Assembly: GCF_029962835.1 (NCBI RefSeq)
Contig: NC_080577.1
Coordinates: 32,842,501 to 32,906,500 of the forward strand
Reading direction: 5' to 3'
Origin: Magnolia sinica
Lineage: Eukaryota > Streptophyta > Magnoliopsida > Magnoliales > Magnoliaceae
Length of the DNA: 64,000 bases
The position numbers were made by a program, and so were the translations under genes. A model generated the notes under the pieces. That model worked only from the letters and a program-made list of their open reading frames with translations, was not told the DNA's origin and ran no database searches. This document shows positions 45,990 through 58,600 of this stretch, piece by piece. Position 1 is the stretch's first letter; every line of letters starts with the position of its first letter.

Positions 45990-47095
45990 AGCTCTTGTGC
46001 TTAAGAGGCAGGTGGGGCCACCATGATATTTTCGGTAAAATCCACCTAGTTCATCCGTTATGTCAGATGACATCTCTAAATAATAAAGCAAATCTAAAAT
46101 TCAAGTGGGCCACGCAATAGGAACAAGTGAGTAAGTAACTACAGTTGAAATCTCCCTTAGTCCACCGTAATATTTATATAACATTCAAACCCTTGGGAAG
46201 ACCATTCTTACTAGGGATGAACTGAATGGAGATGAAAGTCGGCGGATACAACCCGACCGTGACCAACCCGGCATTGGGTTGGGCTCGGGCAGGATGTATC
46301 GAGTTCAATCTTAGGCTTGGGCTATACAAATGCTGACCTGATTAAACTTGGATTGAGCTTGGATTTAGGTCTCTGGTTGCCCAACTCAACCTGGACCTGA
46401 TCAATATATAAGTTGCTTATAAATTATAATCGAGCATGGATCGTCTATGTTGAAGGCATATGAAATTCCAATGCCATTGGGTCTCGTTGGTCCACGTCAT
46501 TTCCAATTACTCAAGCTAACAAGATATGCCAGATTTCTGTACCAAATAGATTTTGTGCTACAAAACACGACTTTTTAAAGAGTAGTTGTCATATATTTTA
46601 ACTTGTTTGTTTAGAAAAAATGAAGTTATTTACGATAAATAATTACATATATAATTAATAAAATTATAAATACAAAAAATAAGACGTGTATTGAAATATA
46701 ATATACTAATGTAATAATGGAAATATTAGCATGTATCCACCCAACTAACCCCGACTAAACTCGCTTGGGTTGGGCTTGAGTTGAGAATTTCCAACCTAAG
46801 ATTGGGTTGAATAAATTGGGTTAGGGTTGGGATACAGGAACCTCGAGTTAGACTAGAGTTGAGCACCAACCCGACCCAACCAGCTGGCTTTCAACCCTAG
46901 AACTAAGAACACAAAAATAATAGCTTTTAAATACTTAATGTTTTAACATTAGACGTTTAATACCCTTGTTTTCTCTAGTGCAGCCCACTTGAGTTTTAGA
47001 TCTCACATTTTTTAGCTAATGTAGCAAAACAAATGTAAAGGGTGGATTTCTCGTGTATATTATGGTGGGCCACACAGCTTTTGGACCCTTACCGA
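45990..47095. mobile_element. Foldback element split by another insertion
   Basis: The left arm (AGGCAGGTGGGGCCACCATG, TTCAAGTGGGCCACGC, ATATTTATATAACATTCAAAC) and right arm (GTGCAGCCCACTTGAGTTTT, ATTATGGTGGGCCACACAGC) are separated by the repeat at 46214-46903. Confidence 0.45.
46214..46903. mobile_element. Probable hAT-like element inside a foldback element
   Basis: Begins near TAGGGATGAACTG and ends near CTTTCAACCCTA, a short inverted repeat. The interior is rich in CAACCCGACC, TTGGGTTGGGCT and related words. An 8-bp duplication was not recognised. Confidence 0.4.
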
Positions 47096-47229
47096 AGGGT
47101 CTTTGGTGACCCCTCCAAGTCCAAAAACTTGGTGTTGCGGGCTTATGATATATATGTTTTATCCATGCTGTAAGCCCATTTTTCAGCTGATTTTTGGGTT
47201 ACGGTAGTGACCCTTACAATGATGAAATT

Positions 47230-47665
47230 GAACAGCCCCACCATGACATATGTTTTTTATCTTAGTTTATCCATCCATTTTTTTTTCAACTGATTTTAGC
47301 ATGAGCCCAAAAATAAAGCAGATCCAATTAACTAGTGAACTGCACCGTAAGAAACATTGCAATTGAATGCCCACTATTAAAATTTTATTAAGGCCCACTG
47401 CAATGTTTATCTACCATCTACCTTGTTGATTAGGTCACACAAGTATGAATAGGTAATGGAAAATCACAATTTTCAACTTGATCCAAAACTATTGTGGCCC
47501 TCATAGAGTTTTTAGTGGTGGCCAAGCACCATCCTTTCTTGTAATGTGGTCCACTTGAGAATTGGATCTCTTCATTTTTTAGGCTAGTGCCGTAAAATGA
47601 GCTGCCAAAATGGATGAACGGGCATAGACAGGGACATCATGGTGGGGCCCGCGCCACGGACCTGT
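47230..47665. mobile_element. Foldback element
   Basis: CAGCCCCACCATGACATATG and GAGCCCAAAAATAAAGCAG on the left are mirrored by TGTGGTCCACTTGAGAATTG and GGGACATCATGGTGGGGCC on the right. The centre is GTTTATCTACCATCTACC. Confidence 0.5.
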
Positions 47666-48309
47666 GCTGAGATTTATGCGGTAGAGGGTTACTACCGAAA
47701 TTGAGCCCCGGACATTTGGTCCGCAGAAACCACTGTGGATGTTTCATCAGCTAAATTTGTCCCAGACTGGATTATTGCTGCCCTGCCAACGATTTTGATT
47801 TTTTGCTTTTTCGTTTTTTTTTTCTGCTTTTTCGGTTGACAGCGGACAGGTGCAGTATTTTTTTCTTCTGAACGTTTCTCTTTATTTGTTTCAATTGAAT
47901 GCGGACAGAAGCAATACTTTTCTCCTGAACCGTTCATTTTCATGCGACAAATTGAAGGTGGATGTGATTTTTAACAGATAAATGGTTAACATCACTACAT
48001 CGATGTCCCCTACCTGTGAGATCTGATAAATAAAGTATACGGTTGGTAGGAGATCTCGCATCCACTGAAGCATGGAAGTTACCGAGCCATTGCGGTATAC
48101 GTAGTATACATGAAGCGGATCGAAACCGTCCGTGTGAGTGGGCCGTAGCCCAAAATCAGACCTTTTGGGCAATCTTAACACTTGAAATAGTGGAGTACAC
48201 GGGATGACTGGTTTGGATCATATATACGTTTAACACGTGTGTCGTAATGGAGGCACCAAAATGGCTGGCGTTTTGATGCGCCGGATCAGTTCCCACCCGC
48301 AAAAAACGG
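47666..48309. other. Spacer
   Basis: No gene recognised. Overlapping minus-strand frames (47692-48181) show no family match. CAGAAGCAATACTTTT and similar words repeat, suggesting decayed repeat DNA. Confidence 0.25.
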
Positions 48310-48891
48310 AAGCGAATTGGCTCGCGTTCCACGCACCACCGACCTGGCTGGTGTGGGCACGTTTCGTGTGAGCTCCATTGTAAGAACGGCTAAAAGTAGA
48401 TTAAAGTTACATGGCCCCGCAGTGATGAATTTATTATATCCACACCGTTCATACACTTGGCTAGATCATTTTAGAGCATGAGACCAAATATTAGGCGTAT
48501 AAAATGGACCACACCACAAATAACAGCAAGATAATGATTTTCACCGTTAAAAAATTCGTAGGGCCCACCATAATGTTTATTTTCCATCTACTCTGTTAAT
48601 AAGGTCACAAATACCTGGATGAAGAGGAAATACAAATGTCATATTGATCTAAAACTTGCGTGAGCCCCAAAAGGATTTCAATGGTAGATGTTCAATCCCC
48701 CACTGCGTTTTGCAGTGTGGTCCACTTGATCCCTATATCTGTCTTATTTTTCGATTCAAGGCTCAAGACGAGATTGCCAAATGAACGGACGGTTTGGATA
48801 TAACACATACATCATGATGGGACCCACGGAACTTGGTGACGTCAACACACTAGCCAAGTTGGTGGTGTGTGCTACGCCAGCCAATCCGCTT
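48310..48891. mobile_element. Foldback MULE-like element with long terminal inverted repeats
   Basis: Left end AAGCGAATTGGCTCGCGTTC and the reverse complement of the right end AAGCGGATTGGCTGGCGTAG define the same terminus as at 61780-62388. Similarity continues inward through CCACCNACYTGGCT, TGTTGACGTCACC-type and TATATCCAMACCGTCC words for well over 100 bp. No transposase. Confidence 0.65.
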
Positions 48892-48954
48892 CCCGTCACA
48901 TTCCTCGAGGTCTGTTCCTTTGCCACGTTTTGTAGAAATGATAACTTCACAGCG

Positions 48955-49290
48955 CGATGTGTGGGGCCCACCGTAAGATAGAGTCCGCATCTAAACCGTC
49001 TATAAGGTGAATTCCCTCAAATTCACTCAATACCCACAAAATAGATTCGATCCAAAAGATAGGTGGGTCCACCGCAAGGAAAGGTTGTGATGGATGCTCA
49101 CCGTTAAAAACTTCTGGATTGTTTAAGGAATTCACCGTGTTTTTTATATGCCATTCAATCCGTTCCGAAGAATATACACGGAAAATATCGGGTCAGTTCA
49201 GAAGGCAAGTGGGCCACAACAAGGGATTTTAAGGTTGTAGGCCACATTTTTACATGGTGTGGCCTACATAAATCTTGAACAGCGATTGCT
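48955..49290. repeat. Foldback family fragment
   Basis: GTGGGGCCCACCGTAAGATAG, ATCTAAACCGTCTATAAGG, TAGGTGGGTCCACCGC and CACCGTTAAAAACTTCTGG indicate one arm of an element; the other arm is incomplete. Confidence 0.4.
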
Positions 49291-49586
49291 TTTTTTGGTT
49301 TCAAGAAAACATGAGGGGGTCACGCGATGGTCGGATTAGATATCGAGATGGAATCGTCGCATCACGTTGTAGAGGAAGCTAGTCCTACAAACCTTATAGA
49401 ACCTTGTAAAACCGGCCTCATCGTTCCTTCACTGAATATTAAAATGGTCCTTGATTCGCTGCCAATCACGACCTGGCTCTCTTTTTTACCGAAATAGGGG
49501 GAAATTCATGAATACTGCGCTGATCCACTGCGGAGCGGAGGCACGGCATTTTCGCGTCTCTTGACGCCGTAGCATAGGCGTCACAT

Positions 49587-49690
49587 GTTTTTTTATTTGC
49601 ATTTTTAAAACTTGTTAGTACACCTACCGTCAGTTCACACTACACTGTTAGCCACCCCACTAGGGAATCGATACCAAGAAAGCGTATCAC
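49587..49690 (-). mobile_element. 5'-truncated SINE fragment
   Basis: On the minus strand CTTGGTATCGATTCCC (box B region) is followed by TAGTGGGGTGGCTAACAG and TGTAGTGTGAACTG, matching the 3' half of the SINE copies at 17039 and 21713. Box A is missing and the A-rich tail is degraded. Confidence 0.65.
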
Positions 49691-50014
49691 ATATAGATGA
49701 TGATTTTAACGGTGCATGATGTGTCCATTTCAGTGATTGGCTTGCTTTCATCAGGCTATCATAACCGTCAAATAAATAAGCCTTTTAAGTATTGAATGTG
49801 AGCTATTGCTTACTTTTTACCCTTTGCATGTCCCAGTTTAGTTGGGACAAGGCGTAGATGATGATGAGTTTAAATAGTTATGGTTTCGTATTATTCTTGA
49901 AATGATTTCTGCCTGATGGTCCATTCACCACTTGGCCTGTCAGATCAACGGTTTAGATATATTCTCGTGCACGATGGCAACGTAGACGCCGGTCTCCAGC
50001 TGGGAACGGGCAGG

Positions 50015-50445
50015 AGCTCTGAGTGGTCACCGTAATCTATGGATTTTATCCAGACCGTCCATCCATTTATCGGTATAATTTCAGGATATGGTACAAAAGT
50101 GAGGTAGTTCAAAGACACGTGGACCACATGATAGGAATTAAACTTTCACGGATGAAAACTTATTAGAAGCCACGGAAGTTTTGGATGTAGCTGATATCTG
50201 TTCTTTTCCTTCATCCAAGTTAACGTAACCTTATGAATAAGTTGGATGGTAACTAAAAATCACCGTGGGCGTTAGGAAAGTTTCAACGGTAAGCAACACC
50301 ACCACCACCACTGCTTCCTGTAGTGCAGTCCACTTTAGCCTTGGGATATTTCTAAATTTTGGTCTCATTTTGTAGATGTCTCGGAGAAGTAAGTAGATGG
50401 TGTGGATAAAACCCATACATCACGGTGGCCGCGAATAACTCCTGC
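50015..50445. mobile_element. Foldback element
   Basis: GTGGTCACCGTAATCTATGG and CCAGACCGTCCATCCATTTA on the left are mirrored by GTAGATGGTGTGGATAAAAC and CCATACATCACGGTGGCC on the right. The centre is AAGTTGGATGGTAACTAAAAA. Confidence 0.5.
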
Positions 50446-50669
50446 CGGTCCCTAGCTGGAGTCGGGCGGGGGTAGGACGCGATCCGCGTGGGAGGTAGCC
50501 GGCACGGCACGCCGCCTCCAGATGCACTGATCCGGTCACTGGATGCGATCTGCACGACTGTAGAGCGGAATAGCATGATTCGTGTGGTTCTCGTCCTTGC
50601 ATATTAGGACTGGATTTCGGTGGCGACCCCCCACCCCCCGATTATTGAGGTCACGGTATTGGTCGTACG

Positions 50670-51245
50670 GTCGGCCCCACCATGATGTACTGCATTATTT
50701 TATCCATGCGCTAGATCATCCTCTTTTTTTTTTGCCAACTAATTTTATGCATGATCACGTTAATTTTTTTTTTTTTATTATTTATAAAAAGCCGATCTAA
50801 ATCTCAAGTGAACCACGCCAGGTAGAACAATGCTAATTGGCAATTGAACGCACAACATTAAAATCTAATCTTTATTTACCATCCTTAGGTCAGGCAGACT
50901 TAAATGCAGGAAAAACATAAATATCACCTTGATCCAAAAAGAGCTTTGCAGTGAGCCCTAATTAAACAGAATCTGACTCGATCTATTCCAAATCGAAGGC
51001 TAGGATCGGGTCGGATTGAGTAAGCCTACTCAAATCCAACCGTACATTGAGTCGAGTTCGGATGAGTGGCTAATCTGAACTGATCCGATCCACACAATGT
51101 TCATTCAATATTATTTCCTGTAACGTTGTCCACTTGAGATTGGGATATACCTCTTTTTTTGTTTAATACCATAAAATGATCTAGAAAAATAGATGGACGG
51201 CATGGATGAAATAAATACATCATGGTAGGTCCACAGAGCACCGAC
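50670..51245. mobile_element. Foldback element containing a CGACTCG-rich insert
   Basis: Left arm CGGCCCCACCATGATGTACT, right arm GATGGACGGCATGGATGAAA and TACATCATGGTAGGTCCAC. Between them 50965-51090 is a CGAGTCGAG-type stretch (CTGACTCGATCTATTCC, GAGTCGAGTTCGGATG) foreign to the family. Confidence 0.5.
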
Positions 51246-51739
51246 CATCATCCATTGGTCGGTGGCAGGGGAGTAGCCAATCCCTCTTCTAAGCTCATGG
51301 CTCGAGGTGCATCGAGCACCGAGCTCTGACACAAATTAAGACAGTGAAATGGTTATATGCATTCGAGCTCATGGGAACTCCCCACGAGGTCGAGCTGTGT
51401 GGGCCCCATCGTGATGCGTGTCGAACATTAACACCGTGCATTTGATGGGTCCCCTTTAAATTATGGGATATCCCAAAAATTAATCATATACGGAACTCAG
51501 GTGGGCCATACCATCTAAAATCATGTGAAGACATTCCTAAAACATATAAAAGCACTTGATGGGGCCCACCTAAAATTTAGATGCATCTGAAACTTGGTCT
51601 GACCCCTCATCCAAGTGGGACACATATAATGGATGGTCTAATTTGTGAACCACACCTTGGTAGGCCCAAAAAATGATCATGAATATTTTAATGGGAGGGT
51701 AACCCGTAACCCCTCTCAACGTTTGTATGTGAAGCAGAC

Positions 51740-51945
51740 TGACAGGTGTACCAATGCATCAGGCCAGTTGGTGTATTTATGTTAACAAGTTCTGTGGATC
51801 CCATCATGAGGTATGTGTTATATTCAAACCGTCCATCCATTTGGCGGGCTCGTCTTAAGGCTTGAGCCAAAAAATAACACAGATCTAAAGATCAAGTGGG
51901 CCACACTACAAAAAGTAGTGAGGGGTTGAACATCTATCATTGAAA
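51740..51945. repeat. Left arm of a foldback element
   Basis: CAGGCCAGTTGGTGTATTTA, CCCATCATGAGGTATGTGTT, CAAACCGTCCATCCATTTGG and AAGTGGGCCACACTAC match the left arm at 61790-62000. It breaks off at ATCATTGAAAC where another repeat begins. Confidence 0.5.
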
Positions 51946-52166
51946 CAAAAGGATTCGATCCGAACCATACCCAACCCAATTCGACTCGGTTTCCTTGATC
52001 AAGTTGGACTTGGTTCGGGTCAGGCCAGCAGTGCGACGGATCGGATCGAGTCAGAGGACCCGTACTTGGTCCCGGATCGGATCGAGTTCGGGTCAAGGCA
52101 TTGAAAGTTTTGGACTAAGTCGAGTTGGACCCAATCCGGTCCGACTCGACTCAATGCCCACCTCTA
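51946..52166. repeat. CGACTCG-rich hAT-like element, truncated
   Basis: Ends GACTCGACTCAATGCCCA then CCTCTA, the same terminus as the element at 3313-4015. Its left end abuts the broken foldback arm, consistent with insertion into it. Confidence 0.45.
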
Positions 52167-54414
52167 ATTAAGAGGTTAGATATATTGTATCCTATTTTTT
52201 ATCGTTACTAGAACAACTAATTAAAAAAATAATACGTGTAATGAAAGAAGTATACAACACGTCTAAGAAAAGTGGTGGAGAGAAAAGTGGTGCTAAGGCA
52301 GTTATTAGGGAAGGGTATTAAAGACCAAAGTAGTGCCGAAATGAGTTTTATCAATTGAACGTGGAGGAGGAGCATCTAAATGAGTACCACCAAGAAAAAT
52401 ATAAATAACAAAAAATTTCAATAAAGCAAAGTGTCTCATATCAACCCAATTAAACAAATAAATCAAATCTATTTTTTAATTATCCTTTATGTTCCCTAGC
52501 ATAATCAATCTTTTACGTTCCTTAGCATAACCAAGTAGCCTAATCTTACATTATGAGTATCAGTAATACTCAATTATAATCCAAGTCTATGCTCATACGC
52601 TAGAAGATTTTTATTATAATATAACCAGTTCTTCTTCTAGAAAGGTGCTTCGTAATTAGTTCATGCGGTTGACTGTAAGTGTTTCCTTTTCATTTACTTT
52701 AGTATTTTAAAGTTCTTTCGTACGGAAGGCAAGGTGTAACCCATTCTCGGAGGATGAACCTTACCCTATGGTAATCGCCTGATCATTTTAAACATCATCT
52801 TGCGAGTGGTTGAATGGGCAATAGGTCTTATCGAATCTCGGTAAAATATTATCAGTTTTAACACATCTGCCTATCTTAGCGCTTGGGGTTAAAGTTCTTT
52901 AGTTGGAATCGAGTTGTACAATCGGTTTTGGCATGCCTGGAAGTACTACACGTGACCAAATTTTGGATCCGAGGGATAACAATTTTTTGGCACACCCAGT
53001 GGGACATCTGATTTGATATACATACCAATATGATATAAGTGTAATCAATCCAACTATAGAAATATGAATCGAAGAGTTACTCAAAACTCTTTTGGGGCTA
53101 ACAATTGTGTAACACCTTCAGTATTACTTGCGTTTGAGGAGATGCATGAGCAACCAACACCTGAACGCCTAGGGTCACCATCAAACCCAATACCCAATCC
53201 TCCAAATGAGGATCGGATATCCTTGTCTTGAATTGATCCTCTTGAGATGATTTCGATTGGACTACATGATATGCAATTGGAAATCTAATATATCATGAAG
53301 TAAGGAAAGGCTCAAGCAAAGCAATCACAAATTTAGGTAGAATCCTTCAATAGATGGATAACCAGTTAAACCGATAACTTGAATCAGATGGTGGTTATCC
53401 TTGCTGAAATGGCACCTATTACACCTCGGCAGAACATTGAGGGTAATTTTGTTGGTAAATTGGTGTCGATACTGCCAGTACCATTGATACCTCCCCCACC
53501 ATGGAATGCACATCTTGCTCCAATACAGGGTATAAGGACTGTGCCTCCGCCTGCTGAATTCAGGTGATATGAGCAAGAAGTTAGGAACTTCATTCCTAAA
53601 GTTCGAAATCAAGGAATGCCTGGGGAGGCAACCTCTCCTTAGGAATCTGCCTTACCATAGGGCCCAATATCTAGTAGGTTTAGAGCTGCCACCAATGGTT
53701 GAACCTCAACGTATGAATCATGACCAAGTTATGCAATTGGTCTAGGAGGTGGTAGGCCAAGTTCTTGGCCGCACTACTACCCCAATATATCATAAACCAT
53801 ATGTGGAATGGATCAACCGACGGTATCTATTACCCAGGAAATATCAACTAGATTTTACACTTTTCAGTGGCAATACTGGTCAATCAACCATAAAGCACAT
53901 GGGTCGATTCACAAAGCAATGTGGTAAATTAGCTAACAATGTCTGTCATAAGTTATAATTGTTTGACCATTCTTTAACTACAGTGGCTTTCACTTGGTAT
54001 TCTAATTTGTTGTCGAATTCCATCCCAACTTAGTAAGAGATGAAAGAGAAATTCCATCTACACCTGGTAAGAGATGAAAGAGAAATTTCATGCCTATTTC
54101 TTTTACAAAGATAGAAAAATTTCTATGGCCTATCTTGCATGATTCCAGCAACTATTTAGTGAATTGGTCAAAAATGTATCACCCAATTTAAGATAGCAAA
54201 AAGTTGATATAAGGTAATTATGACTAAGATCGAGTTCGTACAGCTCGCCCATGATAGTTTGGAATATAAACTCTATAAAAGGTTTATTGGGGCGGAATTT
54301 GTAGACTTGCACGATTTGATAAGGAAAGTGTCTTGATATGAGGTTCTTCTTCAAGAGGGAGTAATACAAAAGAACTCATTAGCTAAGACATATTACTATG
54401 ATCCTAACTACGAG

Positions 54415-54828
54415 GTGGTTACGGCCGTGGTAATGGCAAAGAAGCCATTTGTATGTTCATCATCAGTTATAATTAAGGCCAATGCATCGAATACATATAA
54501 AACTCATGGAATGTACACATTTGATATTACTCAGGATGATGAAATCTTTAATATCATGTTGGTCGGAAAGTTCATTAAAGTTTCCATTAACCAAAAAATA
54601 CCTACGGTTGAAGAGTTAAATAAGACCGAATATTGTAAGTGGCATGGAACCCGTTTCCATTCCACTAGCAATTATGTGGTTTTCAGGAATATCATACAGG
54701 ATAGCATTGACCGGGGATTGCTAAAATTCCCTAAGAAAGATAAGGAAACAATGTTGATCAATACCGATTCGTTTCCACCTAATCTAAAGGTCAACGTGAC
54801 CATGGTCAATTTTTGGCAACTAGCTTAA
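54415..54828 (+). pseudogene. Gypsy gag C-terminal fragment
   Basis: A 137-codon frame containing TFDITQDDEIFNIMLVGKFI, EYCKWHGTRFHSTSNYVVF and DRGLLKFPKKDKETM. It matches the minus-strand copy at 56549-57075 block by block. It is a fragment of the polyprotein, not a gene in its own right. Confidence 0.6.
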
Positions 54829-55360
54829 TTGCGACAGAAAGTCGACCTTGGTCCATGTGATCGCCAGGTTATGGCACGACAATCCATCAAGAGATGCTAC
54901 ACGTCTTGGCGAACGATCAGAAGCACAAAGGCGTGGCCGAGAGCAATGTCGTACACCAACCGCGAACCACACTTGTGCAGCCAATGCGCAAAGGGCAATC
55001 CGGTCAACCAAGTTGCCACCTAGTTTGACTAGGTAGATCAAGCCCTATTTTTCGCAGAGAGTCGAAGGATCGATCTCTTGTCAATTGTAGAGAACATATC
55101 ACCCTCATATTTACTAGTCTTGGCCGATTCCATCCCCAAGACAAAGGATGGTCAGACCTCTCCCTACTTAATAAGAGTATTGGAGGAGGTCATGAATGTA
55201 CCTAAAACGATGACTCATACTCAGAAGCGGTATTGGTAAAGACAATAAGCTGTCAAGTGAAGAGAATAGGCTTGCATGAGGTGATTTGGACATGAACATG
55301 ATTGATTTGGTCGTGAAACCTGTCTTGGGAAATTTGGTTGCGGAAAGCTAACAAAGTGAT

Positions 55361-55699
55361 ATGAAAAATGGGAAAGACATTGAAAATCTCGAGGGCTCGA
55401 CTAAGTATCTTAGTAACGAGTGCTTCTCGGACAACGACTTGTTGATCGAAGAGCTCCTTACCATAGCAAGATTACTGGAAGAAATTCCACCTAAACCTGA
55501 AAAGGCAGGGGTTGCTCTGACAGAGAATTGTTCAAATACCGTACCCACTAGCACAAATGCTGAAGGGAAACTGAATTTGAAAGCGCCTGAGGGAAAATGT
55601 CCAAATTCTGTCATGAGATTTGGGTCACTACCACAAGTGGTGATGGAATGGAATATGGTTCTCACACTGCTATCCAGTTTTTGGGCCAAGCCATCTTAG
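55361..55699 (+). pseudogene. Retroelement polyprotein fragment
   Basis: A 112-codon frame between gag and the protease region. It is acidic, with EELLTIARLLEEIPPKPEKA; I recognise no domain and take it as the linker of the polyprotein. Confidence 0.35.
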
Positions 55700-56439
55700 C
55701 CTAATAAAATGGTAAGAGACATGAAGGAGATCAGTCTTTCAGTAATAATACAACATGGTTTATTCTACCCATAGGAGAGAGCCAAAAAATACATCGACAG
55801 TGGCTGTTGAACCAGGTGCATCTTTTGAAAAAGTGCTTATAGAAAGGCTTGCATTTATTATGACCCAACACTTGAAACCGTTGTATATCTCAGTTTATTT
55901 AGGAGGTTGTTTAGTACTAGAGTCCTAGTCGAAATGGGGCAGCTATGAGTATTCTTCCTACTAGAATTATGCTAAAAATAAGAAAACTGAGGCTGACTTA
56001 ATTCCAACTGAGGTCACCGTTAGCAAATTTACTGGTGAAATAACAAAAACACGTGGTGTTTTGCCTATCGAGTTGATGAAAGAGACTAAGAAAGTGTTGG
56101 TAACTTTCTTCGTGGTTGACACCTTATTCAATTGCAATACCTTATTAGGGAGAAATTGGATACATTCTTCTCCATGTATCTCGTCATTTATGCACTAATT
56201 CAAAATTTTCTAGAACCAGGATAAGGTTGAGTTGGTGTTGGCTGATAACAAGTTATTTCTAGAAACATCAAATACAATGTTGGTAGGAACACTTCTTGCG
56301 GTTGATGGTTGCTACCTTTTGCAGCCATCATCGGTGTTACGTGTCGAACTTGCCTCACCGGTCAAGGTGGTCCTCTTTAACCCAGGATGGTCCTTTGGCA
56401 CATCTGTCATATAATTGTGAACATTGACTGTCTTGCAAA

Positions 56440-58600
56440 GCCATGTTCGGCTGTTTGACGATCGACGTAGGAGGTTGGTGTCACCCCAACCTTAGCTGTC
56501 GCGGTGCCTCATCACTGTACTTGGCCCAAGATCAACCCTTTATCGTGGTCAATCGGCCTTCTGTAGGTTTGTTGTAGCCATATTGACATCCAGGTTAGGC
56601 AGGAATAGATTAGTATCGATCAACATTGCTTCCTCACCCTTCTCAGGAAACTTTAGCAACCCACGATCGATGTTATTCTTAATAATGTTCCTGAACACAA
56701 TACATTTGTTACTTGAATGGGAACGAGTTCCATACCATTTATAATATTCAGGCCTTTTCAATTCATCAGCCGAGGGTATCTTATGGTTAATAGGAACCTT
56801 AATGAACTTCCCGGCCATCAGAGTTTTGAATATTTCACTGGCCCAAGTAATGTCGAAAGTATATATTTTTGGGCCTTTTGTGTTGCCAACGTGGTTAATT
56901 TTGCCTTGACTAGCGCCGAGCATATGAACGGCTTTTTCACCTTAACTTCGGCAATTGCAACTTCGTAATTTAGGTCATGATAATATGTCTCAATTGACAA
57001 ATTCTTTTGCCTAGCTCCTTCTTGAAGAAGTTTTTCATATTTGGAGACATTCCTAGTTAGGTTATATAGATCCATGAACTCGTTCCGATAAATTTCTTAT
57101 GAAATTTATATTCCAAGCTATTTGGTGCAATTTGCACAAATTCGACCTCATTCATAATAAACTTACATCGGCTCTTCGCTCTCTTGAACCAGTCAATGTA
57201 GCTCTTGCAAGATTCTCTTGGTTACTGTTGGAAATGTGCAAGATTGGCCATGATCATTTCCTTGTCCTTAGAAAAGAACTGAGCATGAAAATTTTCTTTA
57301 ATCTCTTACTAGGTATAGATTGAATTTGGCAATAAATTAAAATACTATGTAAAGACTACTACCGTCAGTAAATGACCGAATAATTATAGTTTATGATAAT
57401 TGTTATTAGCCAGTTCACCACACTGCATTGTGAATCGACCAACGCGCTTGATGGTCGATTGACCAAGATCACCTGAAAATGGGGCAAAATCCGATCGATA
57501 ATTCCTTGGTAACGGGTGTTGTCGATCAATCCATTCAGGATAGTGCTACGACTAAGGACTTGGCTTGCTACCTCTTCAACCATCTACATGATTTGGTTGC
57601 GATCCACACGCTGAGGTTCAACCATCAGCAGTGGATCAAAACCTATTCGATTTTGTCCCTCGTGGAACAACGGGTTCCTAGGAATTGCTGGAAAGGTTGT
57701 TCTCCCAGTAATCCATGATTTCGAATCTTATGAATGAAATTCCTAGCCTCCCTTGCTGGTCGCCTAAACTCAATAGGTAACAGAACATTTTTTACTTCCC
57801 GAATTGGAATCGACAGTGGATTTCACTGCAGGGGAGGCATAGATGTCGACTGTATCACGTTACCGATAGAACTCCCTTCAACATTATGTTGCATTACTAT
57901 ATGTGCACTTTCGGTGATCATGGCCGTCAACTGATGCATGGCCTCGGTCTGGTTAGCCATTCATCTACTAGTGTTATCAGTTTGAATACAGAATTGCTCG
58001 GCATGAGTATGCGCCAACTCCGCCTTAACTCTCCCATATTCTTAAATGTGATAAATACTCCGTTGTACATCTCGGAGTGCGATCATTATCTCTTAAGGAG
58101 AGATGGTCCAAGAGGTCAAGGCCCCTTCCTGATTTCCGGTACTGAATGTCGGACTGTTATTCAAATTTGACGTTTCGGGTGCCACTTGAACTGACACATC
58201 CTCAGTCAGAGGTAGTGTGATCGGTGTGGAGGGTTTGACCCTAGCAATTTGATTACTCCTTCTATTTGTATTCCTAATTGGCAATGTCGTGGCGATAATC
58301 TAAAGATAGGGTCACACCAGGTGTGTCAAATACCTGTTGTGGTTCCATTTACAGTTTTTGTCACGTGATAAGTGCCGGTGTGCTAGAATTGAATGTGTGG
58401 CTCAATTCAAATTGAACACCTATGACTCCAGCAAGATAGGTAAATATGTAGTATGTGACCAAGATCAAATAAGATCGGTCACTTATTCAACCACTCACAC
58501 AAGTATGTTAAAATGATCAGGCGCTAGTTAGAGGGTAGGGTTCGTCCTCTGATAATTGGTTACACATTTGCCTTCCATACGAAAAGACTTTTCAATACAT
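56440..58600 (-). mobile_element. Related gypsy gag fragment, minus arm
   Basis: Read on the minus strand: leader words shared with the plus arm (CGTATGGAAGGCAAATGTGT at about 58570, CCTGATCATTTTAACATAC), a gag start near 58284 (MPIRNTNRRSNQIARVKPS), SGDLGQSTIKRVGRFTMQCG-type sequence near 57420-57490, then TFDITWASEIFKTLMAGKFI and DRGLLKFPEKGEEAM (56549-56850). It ends at about 56440, facing the plus arm. Confidence 0.6.
56549..57075 (-). pseudogene. Gypsy gag C-terminal fragment, minus copy
   Basis: Two overlapping frames joined by a shift contain LYNLTRNVSKYEKLLQEGAR, KVKKPFICSALVKAKL and EYYKWYGTRSHSSNKCIVFR. It is homologous to 54340-54830 on the other strand. Confidence 0.55.

Larger units (their letters stand above)
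52700..56430 (+). mobile_element. Ty3/gypsy (Tat/Ogre-like) gag-protease fragment, plus arm
   Basis: A primer-site-like TGGCACACCCAGTGGGAC lies at 52988-53005 and a gag start at 53064. Gag blocks include YHKPYVEWINRRYL and GQSTIKHMGRFTKQCGKLAN (53790-53945), then YCKWHGTRFHSTSNYVVFRN and IDRGLLKFPKKD (54630-54750). A degraded protease region spans 55860-56300. Most frames are broken. No reverse transcriptase follows; the arm meets an inverted relative at about 56430. Confidence 0.65.
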
